A stretch of 64,000 bases of DNA from UBA7672 sp038326205 (GCA_038326205.1 JBBQJV010000014.1:1-64000); one strand, 5' to 3'; positions 19,280-27,935 are shown, counted from the first letter of the stretch. Numbers and translations are program-made. The notes: generated from the letters alone by a model not told the origin.

Positions 19280-19786
19280 TTGAGTGACGACGAGAAGCTC
19301 GACCAGCGCATCCAGCTCGTGGCGTCGTCCAGTTTCGGCCGGCACGTCGACGAATGGCGCCGAACGCAAAAAGACTTGCCGAGCCGGTCCGAAGCCATCC
19401 GGCGTCTGGTCTATCACGGGCTGAAGCATGAAGAGGAACATCCCATGCGCATGATCACCGCGATCATCCGGCCTCACCGCTATGAGGCTGTGCGCGATGC
19501 GCTGATGAAGATGGGCGTCTCGGGCATGACGGCGACGCAGGTGCAGGGCTTTGGCCGGCAGCGCGGCCAGACCGAGTTCTATCGCGGCAATGAATATCAG
19601 GTCGCCGAAGTGCCGAAACTGAAGCTTGAGGTTGCGGTGTCTTCGGGAATGGCGGAGGCGGTCGTCGAGGCGATCACCAAGGCGGCGGGCTCGGGCAAGA
19701 TCGGCGACGGCAAGATCTTCATATCGGGACTCAGCGACGTGGTGCGTATCCGCACCGGCGAGCGCGATGAGAAGGCGCTGGACTAG
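19280..19786 (+). CDS. Ribbon-helix-helix domain fused in frame to a P-II nitrogen regulator
   Basis: One uninterrupted frame encodes two domains. Residues 7-49 look like a ribbon-helix-helix DNA-binding domain (DQRIQLVASSSF strand, DEWRRTQKDLPSRSEAIRRL helices). Residues 56-168 are a complete 113-residue P-II protein (MRMITAIIRPHRYEAVRDAL; T-loop QTEFYRGNEYQVAEVPKLKL; KIGDGKIFISGLSDVVRIRTG). Tyr106 equals the uridylylated Tyr51 of GlnB/GlnK. Translation of the whole frame would start at TTG 19280 with AGGAGA about 9 bases upstream. An internal ATG at 19445, after GAAGAGGAA, could yield a separate P-II. No amtB gene lies beside it. The stop overlaps the convergent gene within CTAG. Confidence 0.8.
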   Translation: MSDDEKLDQRIQLVASSSFGRHVDEWRRTQKDLPSRSEAIRRLVYHGLKHEEEHPMRMITAIIRPHRYEAVRDALMKMGVSGMTATQVQGFGRQRGQTEFYRGNEYQVAEVPKLKLEVAVSSGMAEAVVEAITKAAGSGKIGDGKIFISGLSDVVRIRTGERDEKALD

Positions 19787-20586
19787 CGCGACTGCGCAGC
19801 GCCGGCTGAAGCGATGCGAGTTGCAGGAGGCTCGAAGCCGGGGAAGGCTTCCTGCGCGGTCATCGTATCGGGCAGCACATAGAAGATGCCGCCATTCTTG
19901 AAGATCTTTGCCACGACCTTCTTGTAAAAGTCAGGCGAGACGTTGATGCAGCCGTGCGTGATGCGATTGTCGTCAGGCTCGGGGCTCGCGAGGCGCTCCT
20001 TGCGCTTCTCGCGTCTGCTGGCCTTGCTGACGAGCACGGGATGGATCGAGACGGACGTCGCATAGTCGACCCACAGGACGCGCTCGCCACTGGCTGCGGG
20101 GCCGAAGCCTGCGCGGAAGCGACCTGCAGGCGTCGTACGGTCGTTCATCGGAATGTCCTTGAGTTCGCGGTCGCCGATGCCGGGCGCTGATGTGTCGCCA
20201 AAAGCAGAGCCTAGGAGGGCGGGCGCCATGCCCTGTACCTTGCCGGCTGCGTTGAAGATCAGGATTTGTGCGGCGGCCTTGTCGATGACGGCGAAGGGCA
20301 TTCCGCGATTATCCTCCGTGGCGAGAATCCACCCGGCGAGATCAACCACGGAATCTGAAACGGGCTGGCCGGGGGCGACCTCATCGGGTGGGGCGTCGGG
20401 GGCTGCAGCCGAGGCAGGAGCAGATTTGGATGAAGCAGGAGAGGACTTTGCAGGTACAGACTTCGTCGGCGCAGATTGGGCCAGAGCGGCGGGTGCAGAC
20501 GCGCCTGCCCAGGCCATTGCCGCGGAGAGCAGGAGAAATCGAAGCAAGAGTTTCGATTCAATGCGAATGGCGCCGCTCCATGCCAT
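19783..20586 (-). CDS. Exported L,D-transpeptidase (YkuD fold)
   Basis: A 267-residue exported protein: an N-terminal hydrophobic signal ending near APAALAQS, a low-complexity Ala/Pro/Ser/Lys linker (about 38-68), and a YkuD-type catalytic domain. The active-site signature is RITHGCINVSPDFY with the nucleophilic Cys, preceded by VSIHPVLVSK (conserved His). It should cross-link or modify peptidoglycan by L,D bonds or attach lipoproteins. It converges with the P-II fusion gene; both stop codons share the palindrome CTAG at 19783-19786. Confidence 0.87.
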   Translation of the reverse strand: MAWSGAIRIESKLLLRFLLLSAAMAWAGASAPAALAQSAPTKSVPAKSSPASSKSAPASAAAPDAPPDEVAPGQPVSDSVVDLAGWILATEDNRGMPFAVIDKAAAQILIFNAAGKVQGMAPALLGSAFGDTSAPGIGDRELKDIPMNDRTTPAGRFRAGFGPAASGERVLWVDYATSVSIHPVLVSKASRREKRKERLASPEPDDNRITHGCINVSPDFYKKVVAKIFKNGGIFYVLPDTMTAQEAFPGFEPPATRIASAGAAQSR

Positions 20587-20691
20587 TGAAAGTCAGGGGC
20601 CGAAAGTCCGGGTCTGAACGGGATCAGGCTGCCAACAGAAAGCCTGACCCCAAGTCAGATCGTCAGTTCTGAGCTTCTAGTCGTCCAGGGG

Positions 20692-21033
20692 TCAACCCCG
20701 GGGCTTCTTCATCGGTGCTTTCTCGAGGTTATCGACGCGGCCGGTCAGCTGATCGAGGCGCTGGTTGGCGGTGCGGGCGTCGGTCGCCGCAGCCTGTGCG
20801 GCCGTGTTGGCGGCGCTGGCGCTGGACGCGGCGGACGCTGCGGCAGAGTTGCCAGCTTCGGCGCGTTGCGCGGCAGTGGCGACGCGGGCGTCGAGCGCAT
20901 CGATGCGGCTGTTGGTGGCGGCGAATTTCTCGTCAACATAGCCGGTGCTGGCGCAGGCCGTGAAGCTCACGGCACCGAGTGCGATGACAATTGCGACACG
21001 CGCGGTCGCGGCGTGCTTCTTGAGGAAAGACAT
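20692..21033 (-). CDS. Alanine-rich coiled-coil lipoprotein (Lpp-like)
   Basis: A 113-residue lipoprotein. The signal peptide ends in a lipobox (FTACAS), and the mature part is an Ala-rich heptad-like helix (AAQRAEAGNSAAASAASSAS and following) ending in a basic tail KAPMKKPRG. The composition resembles Braun-type lipoproteins that trimerise and link outer membrane to peptidoglycan; the C-terminal Lys residues could be attached by L,D-transpeptidases such as the neighbouring one (inference). ATG 21033 is favoured by AAAAGGA upstream; an ATG at 21051 also exists. Confidence 0.8.
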   Translation of the reverse strand: MSFLKKHAATARVAIVIALGAVSFTACASTGYVDEKFAATNSRIDALDARVATAAQRAEAGNSAAASAASSASAANTAAQAAATDARTANQRLDQLTGRVDNLEKAPMKKPRG

Positions 21034-21245
21034 ATACGAAATCCTTTTCATGGGTTGTCGTAGGAACCTGTGGATTAGTTTGTGTATGCCACGCGCAGGC
21101 GCGTTAACGCCCATGCGGTCCGGGCTAATGCGTAACGCACGTGGCCCCCGGTTGTTCCGGGTGCGGACGATATTTTTGTAGCATACGTTTTGCCGAGAAC
21201 CGGTATTACCGTCCGTTCACGTACGAACTCGTCTGAAGAGTGTGC

Positions 21246-21749
21246 CTAAAGGCGGTGCGTTCTTTTCCGGCGCTCTTTCGGCAGGATTCGGTCATCAGGA
21301 CCGGGTGGCCGGTCGCGATTTACCAGCGTCACGAGCGCGCGCCAGATCAGCCAGAGCGGAAGCACGATAAGCGCGCCGAGTAGGAGCGGCATGGCGGCGA
21401 GTTGCGCCGACCATGTTGCGATCTTGACGATACCGTCGAGGATCTGTCCGGCGCCGACGCCAAGCGTGAAGCCGGGCGCGAAGGGATTGAAGCCGCCGGC
21501 CTGGAAGATGGCGCCTACGATCACGCAGACAAGGACGAGTCGCGTCCAGCCCTTCCAGCCGACATTGAACATGCGGCCAGAGAAAGTAACGGGCCGGCGA
21601 TGCAGGCGCGGATGGTCGTCGGTTGAATCCCAGAACTGTTCGTTACCCGGAGCCTGTTCGAAGTGAATCTCGCGCGCGGGCGCTGGCCGCGAAGGATCTG
21701 GCGCGACTTTGGCGGGAACAGATGTATCGTCCGACCGGGATTGTGACAT
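21246..21749 (-). CDS. Two-pass inner membrane protein, DUF6460-like
   Basis: A 167-residue protein with a charged N-terminus of about 65 residues, two hydrophobic segments (LVLVCVIVGAIFQAGGF and MPLLLGALIVLPLWLIWRAL) and a basic C-terminal tail (PKERRKRTHRL). The central part resembles the DUF6460 family of short alphaproteobacterial membrane proteins; this is from memory of the pattern only. It lies 12 bases downstream of the MscS gene and is probably cotranscribed with it. Confidence 0.65.
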   Translation of the reverse strand: MSQSRSDDTSVPAKVAPDPSRPAPAREIHFEQAPGNEQFWDSTDDHPRLHRRPVTFSGRMFNVGWKGWTRLVLVCVIVGAIFQAGGFNPFAPGFTLGVGAGQILDGIVKIATWSAQLAAMPLLLGALIVLPLWLIWRALVTLVNRDRPPGPDDRILPKERRKRTHRL

Positions 21750-21761
21750 CTGCGAAAGTTA

Positions 21762-22934
21762 TCAGTCTATCGGCTCAAGTCCACGGGGCTGACTGTTTTC
21801 TTCGCCCTCGTTGTCGAGGACGAGGATCTGCTTCAGCGGGTGGCCCTTCTTCGGCAACTCGACCTGATGCGGATACGGGATCGTGATGCCGTTTTTATCG
21901 AAGGCCAGTTTGACCGACCGTATGGTGTCGCAGCGTGCGTCCCACCAGTCGGCGCTCTTAACCCATGCGCGGGCGCGAAGATCAACTGAAGAAGTCGCCA
22001 GTTCCACAACTTTGACCCAGATGGGCGGCTCATCGCGGATGCGGCTGTCAGCTTTCAGCACGTCGCTGATCACGCCGATGGCCTTGTCGATGTCGTCGTC
22101 ATAGTCGATCGAGAAGAGGAGATCGAGGCGACGGAGGCTGCGCGTCGAGTTGTTGATGATGAGGTCGCCCCAAGCCTTGTCATTTGTGACGACGACCTCG
22201 CGATTGTCGACGGTGGTGAGCACGGTGGTGAAAGGCGTGATGTCAGTGATCGTGCCGATCTGGCCGCTGACCTGCACGACATCGCCGATGCGGTAGGGAC
22301 GGAAGACCGCGATCACCACACCGGCGGCGACGGCCTTGAGCGTGTCCTGCAGCGACAGGGCGATGGCAAGACCTGCGGCGCCGATGATTGCAAGCAGCGA
22401 GGCAGTGTCGAAGCCGAACTGCTGAAGCGCCGCGACGGCGCCGATGGCAAACGCGCCGAAGCGAACCAGAGAGCCGAGGAACGCGAACAGAGTCTCGCCG
22501 CCATTGTGGGCCTTGCCCAACTGATTGCCGAAGCCACGCACGCGCGAGCCCAGCCAAGAGCCAAGGAACCATACCGCGACAAGAATGACGAAGCCCTTGA
22601 TGGCCGCAATGCCGAGTTCCTGGGCCTCTGCGAGCGGAAAACCAAAAATCAGATTGGCGACGATGACGGCTGACGCAATGAATACAGCGGCGCGGACCAG
22701 GGCCGCGATGATCTCGATCATGATGTGATCGGCTGACCGGGGCTGTTTGTCCTCCGCCTTGCGGCCACGGAGGCCCGATAGCTTGTTCGCGGAGAACCGG
22801 AGTATTCCCGAGATGACGCGTCCCAGCAGGTAGCCGAGCGCCAGCACCACGGCGGACCACATCCATTTCTGTGTCGGCCCGTAGATGTCTACGGCCCAAG
22901 TCTGAAATTGCGTGAACTGTTCCTGAAATTCCAT
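21762..22934 (-). CDS. MscS-family mechanosensitive ion channel
   Basis: A 390-residue small-conductance channel that opens under membrane tension to release solutes on osmotic downshift. Several N-terminal membrane helices precede the pore-lining helix (LLAIIGAAGLAIALSLQDTL), the beta domain FRPYRIGDVVQVSGQIGTIT with VDNREVVVTNDKAWGDLIIN, and an alpha-beta C-terminal domain ending IPYPHQVELPKKG. A Glu-rich tail follows. ATG 22934 starts MEFQEQFTQF. Confidence 0.92.
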   Translation of the reverse strand: MEFQEQFTQFQTWAVDIYGPTQKWMWSAVVLALGYLLGRVISGILRFSANKLSGLRGRKAEDKQPRSADHIMIEIIAALVRAAVFIASAVIVANLIFGFPLAEAQELGIAAIKGFVILVAVWFLGSWLGSRVRGFGNQLGKAHNGGETLFAFLGSLVRFGAFAIGAVAALQQFGFDTASLLAIIGAAGLAIALSLQDTLKAVAAGVVIAVFRPYRIGDVVQVSGQIGTITDITPFTTVLTTVDNREVVVTNDKAWGDLIINNSTRSLRRLDLLFSIDYDDDIDKAIGVISDVLKADSRIRDEPPIWVKVVELATSSVDLRARAWVKSADWWDARCDTIRSVKLAFDKNGITIPYPHQVELPKKGHPLKQILVLDNEGEENSQPRGLEPID

Positions 22935-23031
22935 ACGTGAATCGGCCTGTTTTGTTGTCGCCGTGCTGGCCTAACGCCAAATTGCAGGCAGCCCAACCCA
23001 TCTGGGCGCACTTCGCGATGAACTGAACGCG

Positions 23032-23505
23032 CTAGGTGGTTTTCTGGTAGCAGCCCCATTGGCGCTGCATCTTCAGGCTCCAGGCGAGTGCGGTCGCGAA
23101 AACCTGTGCCTTTGCGTCGAAGATGCCCCGATCGCGGTAGGTATTCCACGGATCGTTCCAGGTGAGCGGGCTGTACTGGAACAGGCCCTTGTAAGGACCA
23201 GCCGGATTGATGACGGTGGAGCGGCCGCCGGATTCGCACATCATGACCGCGAACATGCGATCCGCACTTTCGGCGTAGGGGTGTTGGGCGCGCGCAAGCA
23301 CGATCCATGTGCGGTAGAGGCTGAGCGTCGCCGCGTCGGGCGCGGCGTTGGGATTGGGCGCCGGAAGAGGCGTTGCAGGGGGCGTTGGTGTGGCGGCGGG
23401 CGCCACTGGTTTCGTGGCGCAGGCGGACAGTGCCAGAGCGAGGCCAGCGCCAAGCGCGATCAGCAGACGCGTCTGGCGCTTTCCTTGAACCACTACGTGC
23501 CTCAC
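23032..23505 (-). CDS. Lipoprotein with lysozyme-like (SLT) fold
   Basis: A 157-residue lipoprotein: signal peptide with lipobox LSACAT, a Pro/Ala-rich linker, then a small lysozyme-like domain. MFAVMMCESGGRS holds the catalytic-type Glu in the usual ESGG context, and GPYKGLFQYSPLTWN matches the GLFQ substrate-binding motif of transglycosylase SLT domains. It probably cleaves peptidoglycan near the outer membrane. It lies about 100 bases upstream of the mscS start in the same direction. Confidence 0.82.
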   Translation of the reverse strand: MRHVVVQGKRQTRLLIALGAGLALALSACATKPVAPAATPTPPATPLPAPNPNAAPDAATLSLYRTWIVLARAQHPYAESADRMFAVMMCESGGRSTVINPAGPYKGLFQYSPLTWNDPWNTYRDRGIFDAKAQVFATALAWSLKMQRQWGCYQKTT

Positions 23506-23606
23506 CGCTTCTGTTGGCCTGAGTGCACGCTATCATGAGCGGTGCAGGGCTCAAAGCCGTGACGCGCGCGAGCGTTCTGCTAGGGTGGGGGAAGCGGGAG
23601 ACTCAG

Positions 23607-23813
23607 ATGAAGTATCTGAAAGCGGCGGGTGTGATCATTGGTGCGCTTTGCGTGCTGATGGGGGTCGTCTGGATATTCCGGGGGATCAACGTGCTGCCGG
23701 GCAGCTTCAAGACGGGCGATATCAACTGGTCGTATCGCGGCGGCGCGCTGGCGGTTGCCGGGTTGGTGCTGTTGCCGGTATCGATGCTCAAGTCTAAGAC
23801 GAAGGGTTCGTGA
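23607..23813 (+). CDS. Small two-helix membrane protein (68 aa)
   Basis: Two hydrophobic segments (AAGVIIGALCVLMGVVWIF and GGALAVAGLVLLPVSML) are separated by a short polar loop. GGGAG lies 9 bases before ATG 23607. Its stop overlaps the GTG start of the acyltransferase gene by 4 bp, so the two are coupled and may act together in the membrane. Family unknown to me. Confidence 0.75.
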   Translation: MKYLKAAGVIIGALCVLMGVVWIFRGINVLPGSFKTGDINWSYRGGALAVAGLVLLPVSMLKSKTKGS

Positions 23814-24445
23814 GCGAACTTTCGGAGCGACATCTGCCTATTGATGGGTCGAGAGCGCGGCCTGCGGCTTTCCGGGGCGTGGGATCGGAGATCGTGCGCT
23901 ACCTGAGCGCCGGCTATCTGAAGCTCACCGGATGGGAGGTGCACGGCGACTGGCCCTCGCTCGACAAGGCTGTGCTGGTGGCGGCTCCACATACGTCCAA
24001 TTGGGACGGGCTCAACATGCTCGCGACAGCGGGCTTTTATCGCGTGAAGCTGCGGTGGATGGGCAAGGCGAGTCTGACGCGTGGTCCGTTCGGGTGGCTG
24101 ATGAAGGCGCTGGGGTGTGTGCCGATCGATCGTTCGCAGAGCAATGATGTTGTCCGCGTGATGAGCGAGGCGTTCGGCGCGCGGGACAGGATGGTGCTCG
24201 CCATTCCGCCTGAGGGCACGCGTAGCGCAGTACACGAATGGAAGAGTGGATTCTATCACATCGCGGTTGCGGCCGACGTGCCGATTGTCCTGAGCGTGCT
24301 CGACTATGGCGCGCGCACGGTAAGTCTTGCGGCGGTGGTGTATCCGAGCGGAGACTATGAGGCGGATCTGGCGCTGATACGCAGTCACTATGTTGATGCG
24401 GTGGGGAAGAATCGCGCGAAGTTTGCAGCTTCAGTCGCCGAGTAG
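23810..24445 (+). CDS. 1-acyl-glycerol-3-phosphate acyltransferase-like protein (PlsC family)
   Basis: A 211-residue acyltransferase. The catalytic HX4D motif is in VAAPHTSNWDGLNM and the glycerophosphate-binding block is AIPPEGTRSAVHEWKSGF. The GCVPIDRS segment agrees with the family. It is shorter than PlsC (about 240) and lacks an N-terminal membrane anchor, so it may act on another acyl acceptor, as in the small acyltransferases related to lipid A or ornithine lipid synthesis. It starts with GTG overlapping the small membrane protein gene. Its 3' end overlaps the convergent DNA ligase gene by 15 bp. Confidence 0.85.
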   Translation: MSELSERHLPIDGSRARPAAFRGVGSEIVRYLSAGYLKLTGWEVHGDWPSLDKAVLVAAPHTSNWDGLNMLATAGFYRVKLRWMGKASLTRGPFGWLMKALGCVPIDRSQSNDVVRVMSEAFGARDRMVLAIPPEGTRSAVHEWKSGFYHIAVAADVPIVLSVLDYGARTVSLAAVVYPSGDYEADLALIRSHYVDAVGKNRAKFAASVAE

Positions 24446-26053
24446 CGCTTCCAGGGTTTCGATGCGGTCGGCTTCGCGTGAGGGTTTGTCCCAGCGGATG
24501 CGGTGGATGCGGGGGAAGCGCATGGCGATACCGGAGCGATGGCGGGCGGAGCGCTGCAGTCCCTCGAAGGCGATCTCGAGGACGAGGCCTTCATCCATGT
24601 TGGCGGTGACGGAGCGGACCGGGCCGAAGCGCTCGCGGGTATTGTCGCGGACATATTTGTCGAGCAGGTCGAGTTCTTCGTCGGTGAATCCGAAATAGGC
24701 TTTGCCGACGGGCGAGAGTTCTTCCCCTTCCGGTGTGGTTCGCCAGACGCCGAAGCCGAAATCGGAATAGAGGCCGGAGCGCCGGCCGTGGCCGCGCTGG
24801 GCGTACATCAGTACGGCGTCAACGGTGTGGGGATCGCGCTTCCACTTGTACCACTGGCCGGCGGGGCGGCCGGCGACATAGGGTGCATCCCAGCGCTTCA
24901 GCATCAGGCCTTCGATCTCGCGCGTGGGCGGGTTGGTGCGGAGGTCCTGCAGGGCGGTGGCGTCGGAGAAGGCGAGTATGGGCGAGAGATCGATGCGCGG
25001 ATTGTCGAGCGTGACGACGAAGCGTTCGAGGCGTTTGCGGCGTTGGGCGAAGGGGAGGGGGCGGAGGTCTTCGCCGTTCTCGGTGAGGAGATCGTAGGCG
25101 CGCAACATTGCTGGGCGCTGCGCGATCTGTTTGGGCGAGACAGTCTTGCGGTTGAGGCGTTGCTGCAGCTCGTTGAAGGAGGCTACTCCGCCTGGCGGTG
25201 AGCGGATCAGGAGCTCGCCGTCGAGCGTGGCGTTGAAGTCTGCGCCCGAGAGAAGGTCTGGGAAGGCGGCGGAGATGTCGTCGCCATTGCGGGTGTAGAG
25301 GCGGCGGACACCCTGGTCGCCGGCCAGCTGAACGCGGACGCCGTCCCACTTCCATTCGGCGGCGAAGTCGGCGGGAGAGATGCGCGCGGGATCGAGGTCC
25401 TGCGCTTCCATACGCTCGGTCTTGTCGACCAGCGGGTGGGCGAGCATGGCCGGACGAAATGGGGCGAGGGCGGACTGGATGGGTTTCGGCGCGCGGCCTT
25501 CGAGCCATGCGAAAAGGTCGGCATAGGGCGGGGTGAGGCCGTGCCAGAGTTCTTCCATTTCGGCGATGTCGACTTTTCCGAAGTCAGCAAGAGCTTGCCG
25601 GGCGAGGCGCGCGGAGACGCCGATGCGCAGACCGCCGGTCATCAGTTTCAGAAGCGACCACCGGCCAGAGGCATCGAGGGCGCCAAGCCAGCCTTCGACG
25701 AGGATGATGCCTTGCGCCTTGGTGGACTGCATGAGGGGTTCGACGATCTCATCGAGCGCGGGCGCGCGGTTGGCGCCGGGGCGCTGGGGCCAGATCAGCG
25801 AAATCGTCTCGGCGAGGTCGCCGACGTAATCGTAGGACAGGTTGAACAGGACGGGATCGACGCGGGTGGCGACAAGCGCGCGGATGGCGGCGGGTTTGAC
25901 AGAGGGGATGTTAAGATCGCCCGTGATTGCCGCGATGGCCCAACCGCGCGACGGATCGGGCGTGTGGCGCAGATAGTCGATGATCAGCTGGAGCTTCGCA
26001 TTGCGCGACGGCGTGAGCACCAGCCGTTCGAGGAGCGCGGCGAAGGCTTGCAT
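24431..26053 (-). CDS. ATP-dependent DNA ligase (ligase-associated DNA damage response set)
   Basis: A 540-residue ligase that seals nicks with ATP. Layout: an N-terminal DNA-binding domain (about 1-200, starting MQAFAALLERLVLTPSRNAK), the adenylation domain with the lysine nucleophile in EWKWDGVRV (Lys235, KxDG), LDGELLIR, the GLMLKR block and GQWYKWKRDP, then an OB-fold ending in RFPRIHRIRWDKPSREAD. This is the bacterial ligase that accompanies the exonuclease, DEXH helicase and PdeM genes, all found later in this window. ATG 26053 is chosen because homology-like sequence begins there; the extension to 26263 lies mostly within the next gene. Confidence 0.92.
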   Translation of the reverse strand: MQAFAALLERLVLTPSRNAKLQLIIDYLRHTPDPSRGWAIAAITGDLNIPSVKPAAIRALVATRVDPVLFNLSYDYVGDLAETISLIWPQRPGANRAPALDEIVEPLMQSTKAQGIILVEGWLGALDASGRWSLLKLMTGGLRIGVSARLARQALADFGKVDIAEMEELWHGLTPPYADLFAWLEGRAPKPIQSALAPFRPAMLAHPLVDKTERMEAQDLDPARISPADFAAEWKWDGVRVQLAGDQGVRRLYTRNGDDISAAFPDLLSGADFNATLDGELLIRSPPGGVASFNELQQRLNRKTVSPKQIAQRPAMLRAYDLLTENGEDLRPLPFAQRRKRLERFVVTLDNPRIDLSPILAFSDATALQDLRTNPPTREIEGLMLKRWDAPYVAGRPAGQWYKWKRDPHTVDAVLMYAQRGHGRRSGLYSDFGFGVWRTTPEGEELSPVGKAYFGFTDEELDLLDKYVRDNTRERFGPVRSVTANMDEGLVLEIAFEGLQRSARHRSGIAMRFPRIHRIRWDKPSREADRIETLEALLGD

Positions 26054-26108
26054 GGGGGAGATATAGCGTGCGTCGGAGGTCCTGCGAACTGCTGCCGAAC
26101 GTGGAAAC

Positions 26109-26636
26109 CTATCCCGTTGGCTGGGTTTGCAGTTGGAGGTCATAACAATGCGCACCGGCCACGTGGTCATCCCAAAGAGTGGGGAATAGGGCGAGAACGT
26201 CGCCGCGACTGCGGGGGTGTCGATCCCAACCGGGGGCGGGGTTGGGCAATCTGAAGCTGGCACAAACGCGAACGTTGTGGCTGCCGAGCCTCTGGTATGT
26301 CACATCGCCGGTTTCCGCAGGTTGAGCCGCGGTACGACCGCTTTGACGCCCTCCTGTCTCATCGAATTGGTTGCAGACAATGGGAGGTCGCCGGGACCAT
26401 TTTACCAAGTCTACCGTTACTTGCTCGATCGCTTCTCGCACGTCGCCATTCGCGTAATAGGCGCATTGAACCGCGCGAACGAGGTCCGCGATGCGATCCT
26501 CGGTCATCTCGTCGAGGCGCTGGTTGCGAGCGTCTCCGGGACTGCCGACAATGACGAAGCCGGCGATGATGGCTTCGCCTACAATTGCAGCCGCAGGAAT
26601 GGCAATGGCGGGACCGAGTTTGCGATGCTCCGTCAC
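26109..26636 (-). CDS. Membrane-anchored protein of unknown function (tandem paralogue 2)
   Basis: A 175-residue protein with one N-terminal hydrophobic segment (AIAIPAAAIVGEAIIAGFVI) and a periplasmic domain. It is a diverged copy of the gene directly upstream: both have GF-x-IVG-x-PG-x-AR-xx-RLD after the helix, VQCA about 25 residues on, DVTY and CA-x-FR near the middle, and a late His-Cys. The matched cysteines suggest disulfides outside the cytoplasm. I do not recognise the family. Confidence 0.6.
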   Translation of the reverse strand: MTEHRKLGPAIAIPAAAIVGEAIIAGFVIVGSPGDARNQRLDEMTEDRIADLVRAVQCAYYANGDVREAIEQVTVDLVKWSRRPPIVCNQFDETGGRQSGRTAAQPAETGDVTYQRLGSHNVRVCASFRLPNPAPGWDRHPRSRGDVLALFPTLWDDHVAGAHCYDLQLQTQPTG

Positions 26637-26642
26637 GGTGAT

Positions 26643-27224
26643 CTAGTCGGGCGCGTCTGTGGGACGGACCTCATAAGGCGGCTCGGGGCTGACAGTCGAT
26701 GCGATGCTCGACTTCACGAGGTCTAGGAATTGGCAATGCCCCCCTGCCGGGTGGCCTTCGCCGAAGATGGCCCAGCCGCCGTAAGACGAATACGCCTGCC
26801 TCTCAACGGTCTGGTCTTGCGCGATGCGGAAGTTTGCGCAGATCTTGATCTGGGTCGGGCCGGTTTCCAGATAGGTGACGTCGCCGGGGGCAGCGGGCAC
26901 GTCACCTGCACCGACCTTCAACTCCATTCCGCCGCTGCTGCCACACAGGGTCGGGGGCGTGCCGTGCGCCGGGGCGCTACGTGTCATGGCGGCAGTCGGG
27001 TAGTCGATGGGCGCGATACCGGAGGCGTCGAATGCGCATTGGACGACCCCGAGTATCTGTCCGATCTTCTGGCTTGTGATGTCATCCAATCTTCGGTCGC
27101 GCGCATGGCCGGGGCCGCCGACGATGGTAAAGCCGACGACGATCGCGATGCCAGCGACGGCCGCTGCGGCGATGGCGAGGATGGAGCCGAGATCGAGCCT
27201 TCTATTCACTGGGGGCCTGGTCAT
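26643..27224 (-). CDS. Membrane-anchored protein of unknown function (tandem paralogue 1)
   Basis: A 193-residue protein with an N-terminal membrane helix (ILAIAAAAVAGIAIVVGFTI) followed by GGPGHARDRRLDDITSQK, the signature shared with the next gene. Cysteines at VVQCAFD, TLCGSS, ICANFR and GHCQF could form disulfides. Its start overlaps the end of the DUF5671 gene by 23 bp, so the three genes form one operon (27858 to 26109). Function unknown. Confidence 0.65.
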   Translation of the reverse strand: MTRPPVNRRLDLGSILAIAAAAVAGIAIVVGFTIVGGPGHARDRRLDDITSQKIGQILGVVQCAFDASGIAPIDYPTAAMTRSAPAHGTPPTLCGSSGGMELKVGAGDVPAAPGDVTYLETGPTQIKICANFRIAQDQTVERQAYSSYGGWAIFGEGHPAGGHCQFLDLVKSSIASTVSPEPPYEVRPTDAPD

Positions 27225-27858
27225 TGGCGTCTCCCTGTTCGGCGTCGCGGATAAAGTAGAAGAAGACGCCGCCAGCGAGAATGGCGATGACGAGCAGTTT
27301 CAGGATCAGGCGGCTGGAGAGTTCGCCGGCGAGGAAGCCGTAGACGAGGCCGATGGCGTCGCCGATCAGGGTGAACGCAGCGATGATAAGGGTGGCGTAG
27401 GTGAGCCATTTGCGGACCGCGCTGCGCTGCATGGCGGGGTTGGAGCGGCGCTGCTTGCGGATGTGAAGGGCGAGCCAGGCGAAGAGTGGGCCTCCGACGA
27501 TGAGGCTGGCGATCGCCTGCCGGATCTGGGAGTCGTGGCCCATACCCCAAGTGTAACCTTCCTCCAGTTCATCCGCGATTGCGGTGTCGATAAGCGCAAA
27601 GAGAAGTGAGCCGAGATTCCAGGCGACCACGCCGAGTAGAATGAAGAGCACGAGATAGAGGAACGCTTCGCGCGCGGATACGTAGGCGCGGGGTTTGGGA
27701 ACCGCCATGCCGAGATTGGTTTTCGCATAGGCATCCAGCGCTGCGTCCACTTCTTTCTGCGTCCAGCCGGCGCTGACCAGCGCAGCGGAAATGTTCTCGC
27801 GCTTTTCGCCCTTGTTGAGCGCTTCGCGGATGAAGAGGTCGAGGGTCTGGTTTGCCAT
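27202..27858 (-). CDS. DUF5671 domain membrane protein
   Basis: A 218-residue protein. The first 45 residues form a small helical domain (LFIREALNKGEKRENISAAL, GWTQKEVDAALDAY) resembling a UBA/SHOCT-like bundle. Four or so membrane helices follow, starting at the YVSAREAFLYLVLFILLGVV block that marks DUF5671. The C-terminus is acidic and polar. Function unknown; it leads the operon with the two anchored paralogues. Confidence 0.75.
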   Translation of the reverse strand: MANQTLDLFIREALNKGEKRENISAALVSAGWTQKEVDAALDAYAKTNLGMAVPKPRAYVSAREAFLYLVLFILLGVVAWNLGSLLFALIDTAIADELEEGYTWGMGHDSQIRQAIASLIVGGPLFAWLALHIRKQRRSNPAMQRSAVRKWLTYATLIIAAFTLIGDAIGLVYGFLAGELSSRLILKLLVIAILAGGVFFYFIRDAEQGDANDQAPSE

Positions 27859-27935
27859 TCCAGCAAGCTAGGCCGGATCGCGTTGGTGGGAAATCCGGAA
27901 TAATCGTTCCCGGAGAAAAGTCGTTCATTTGGGTG

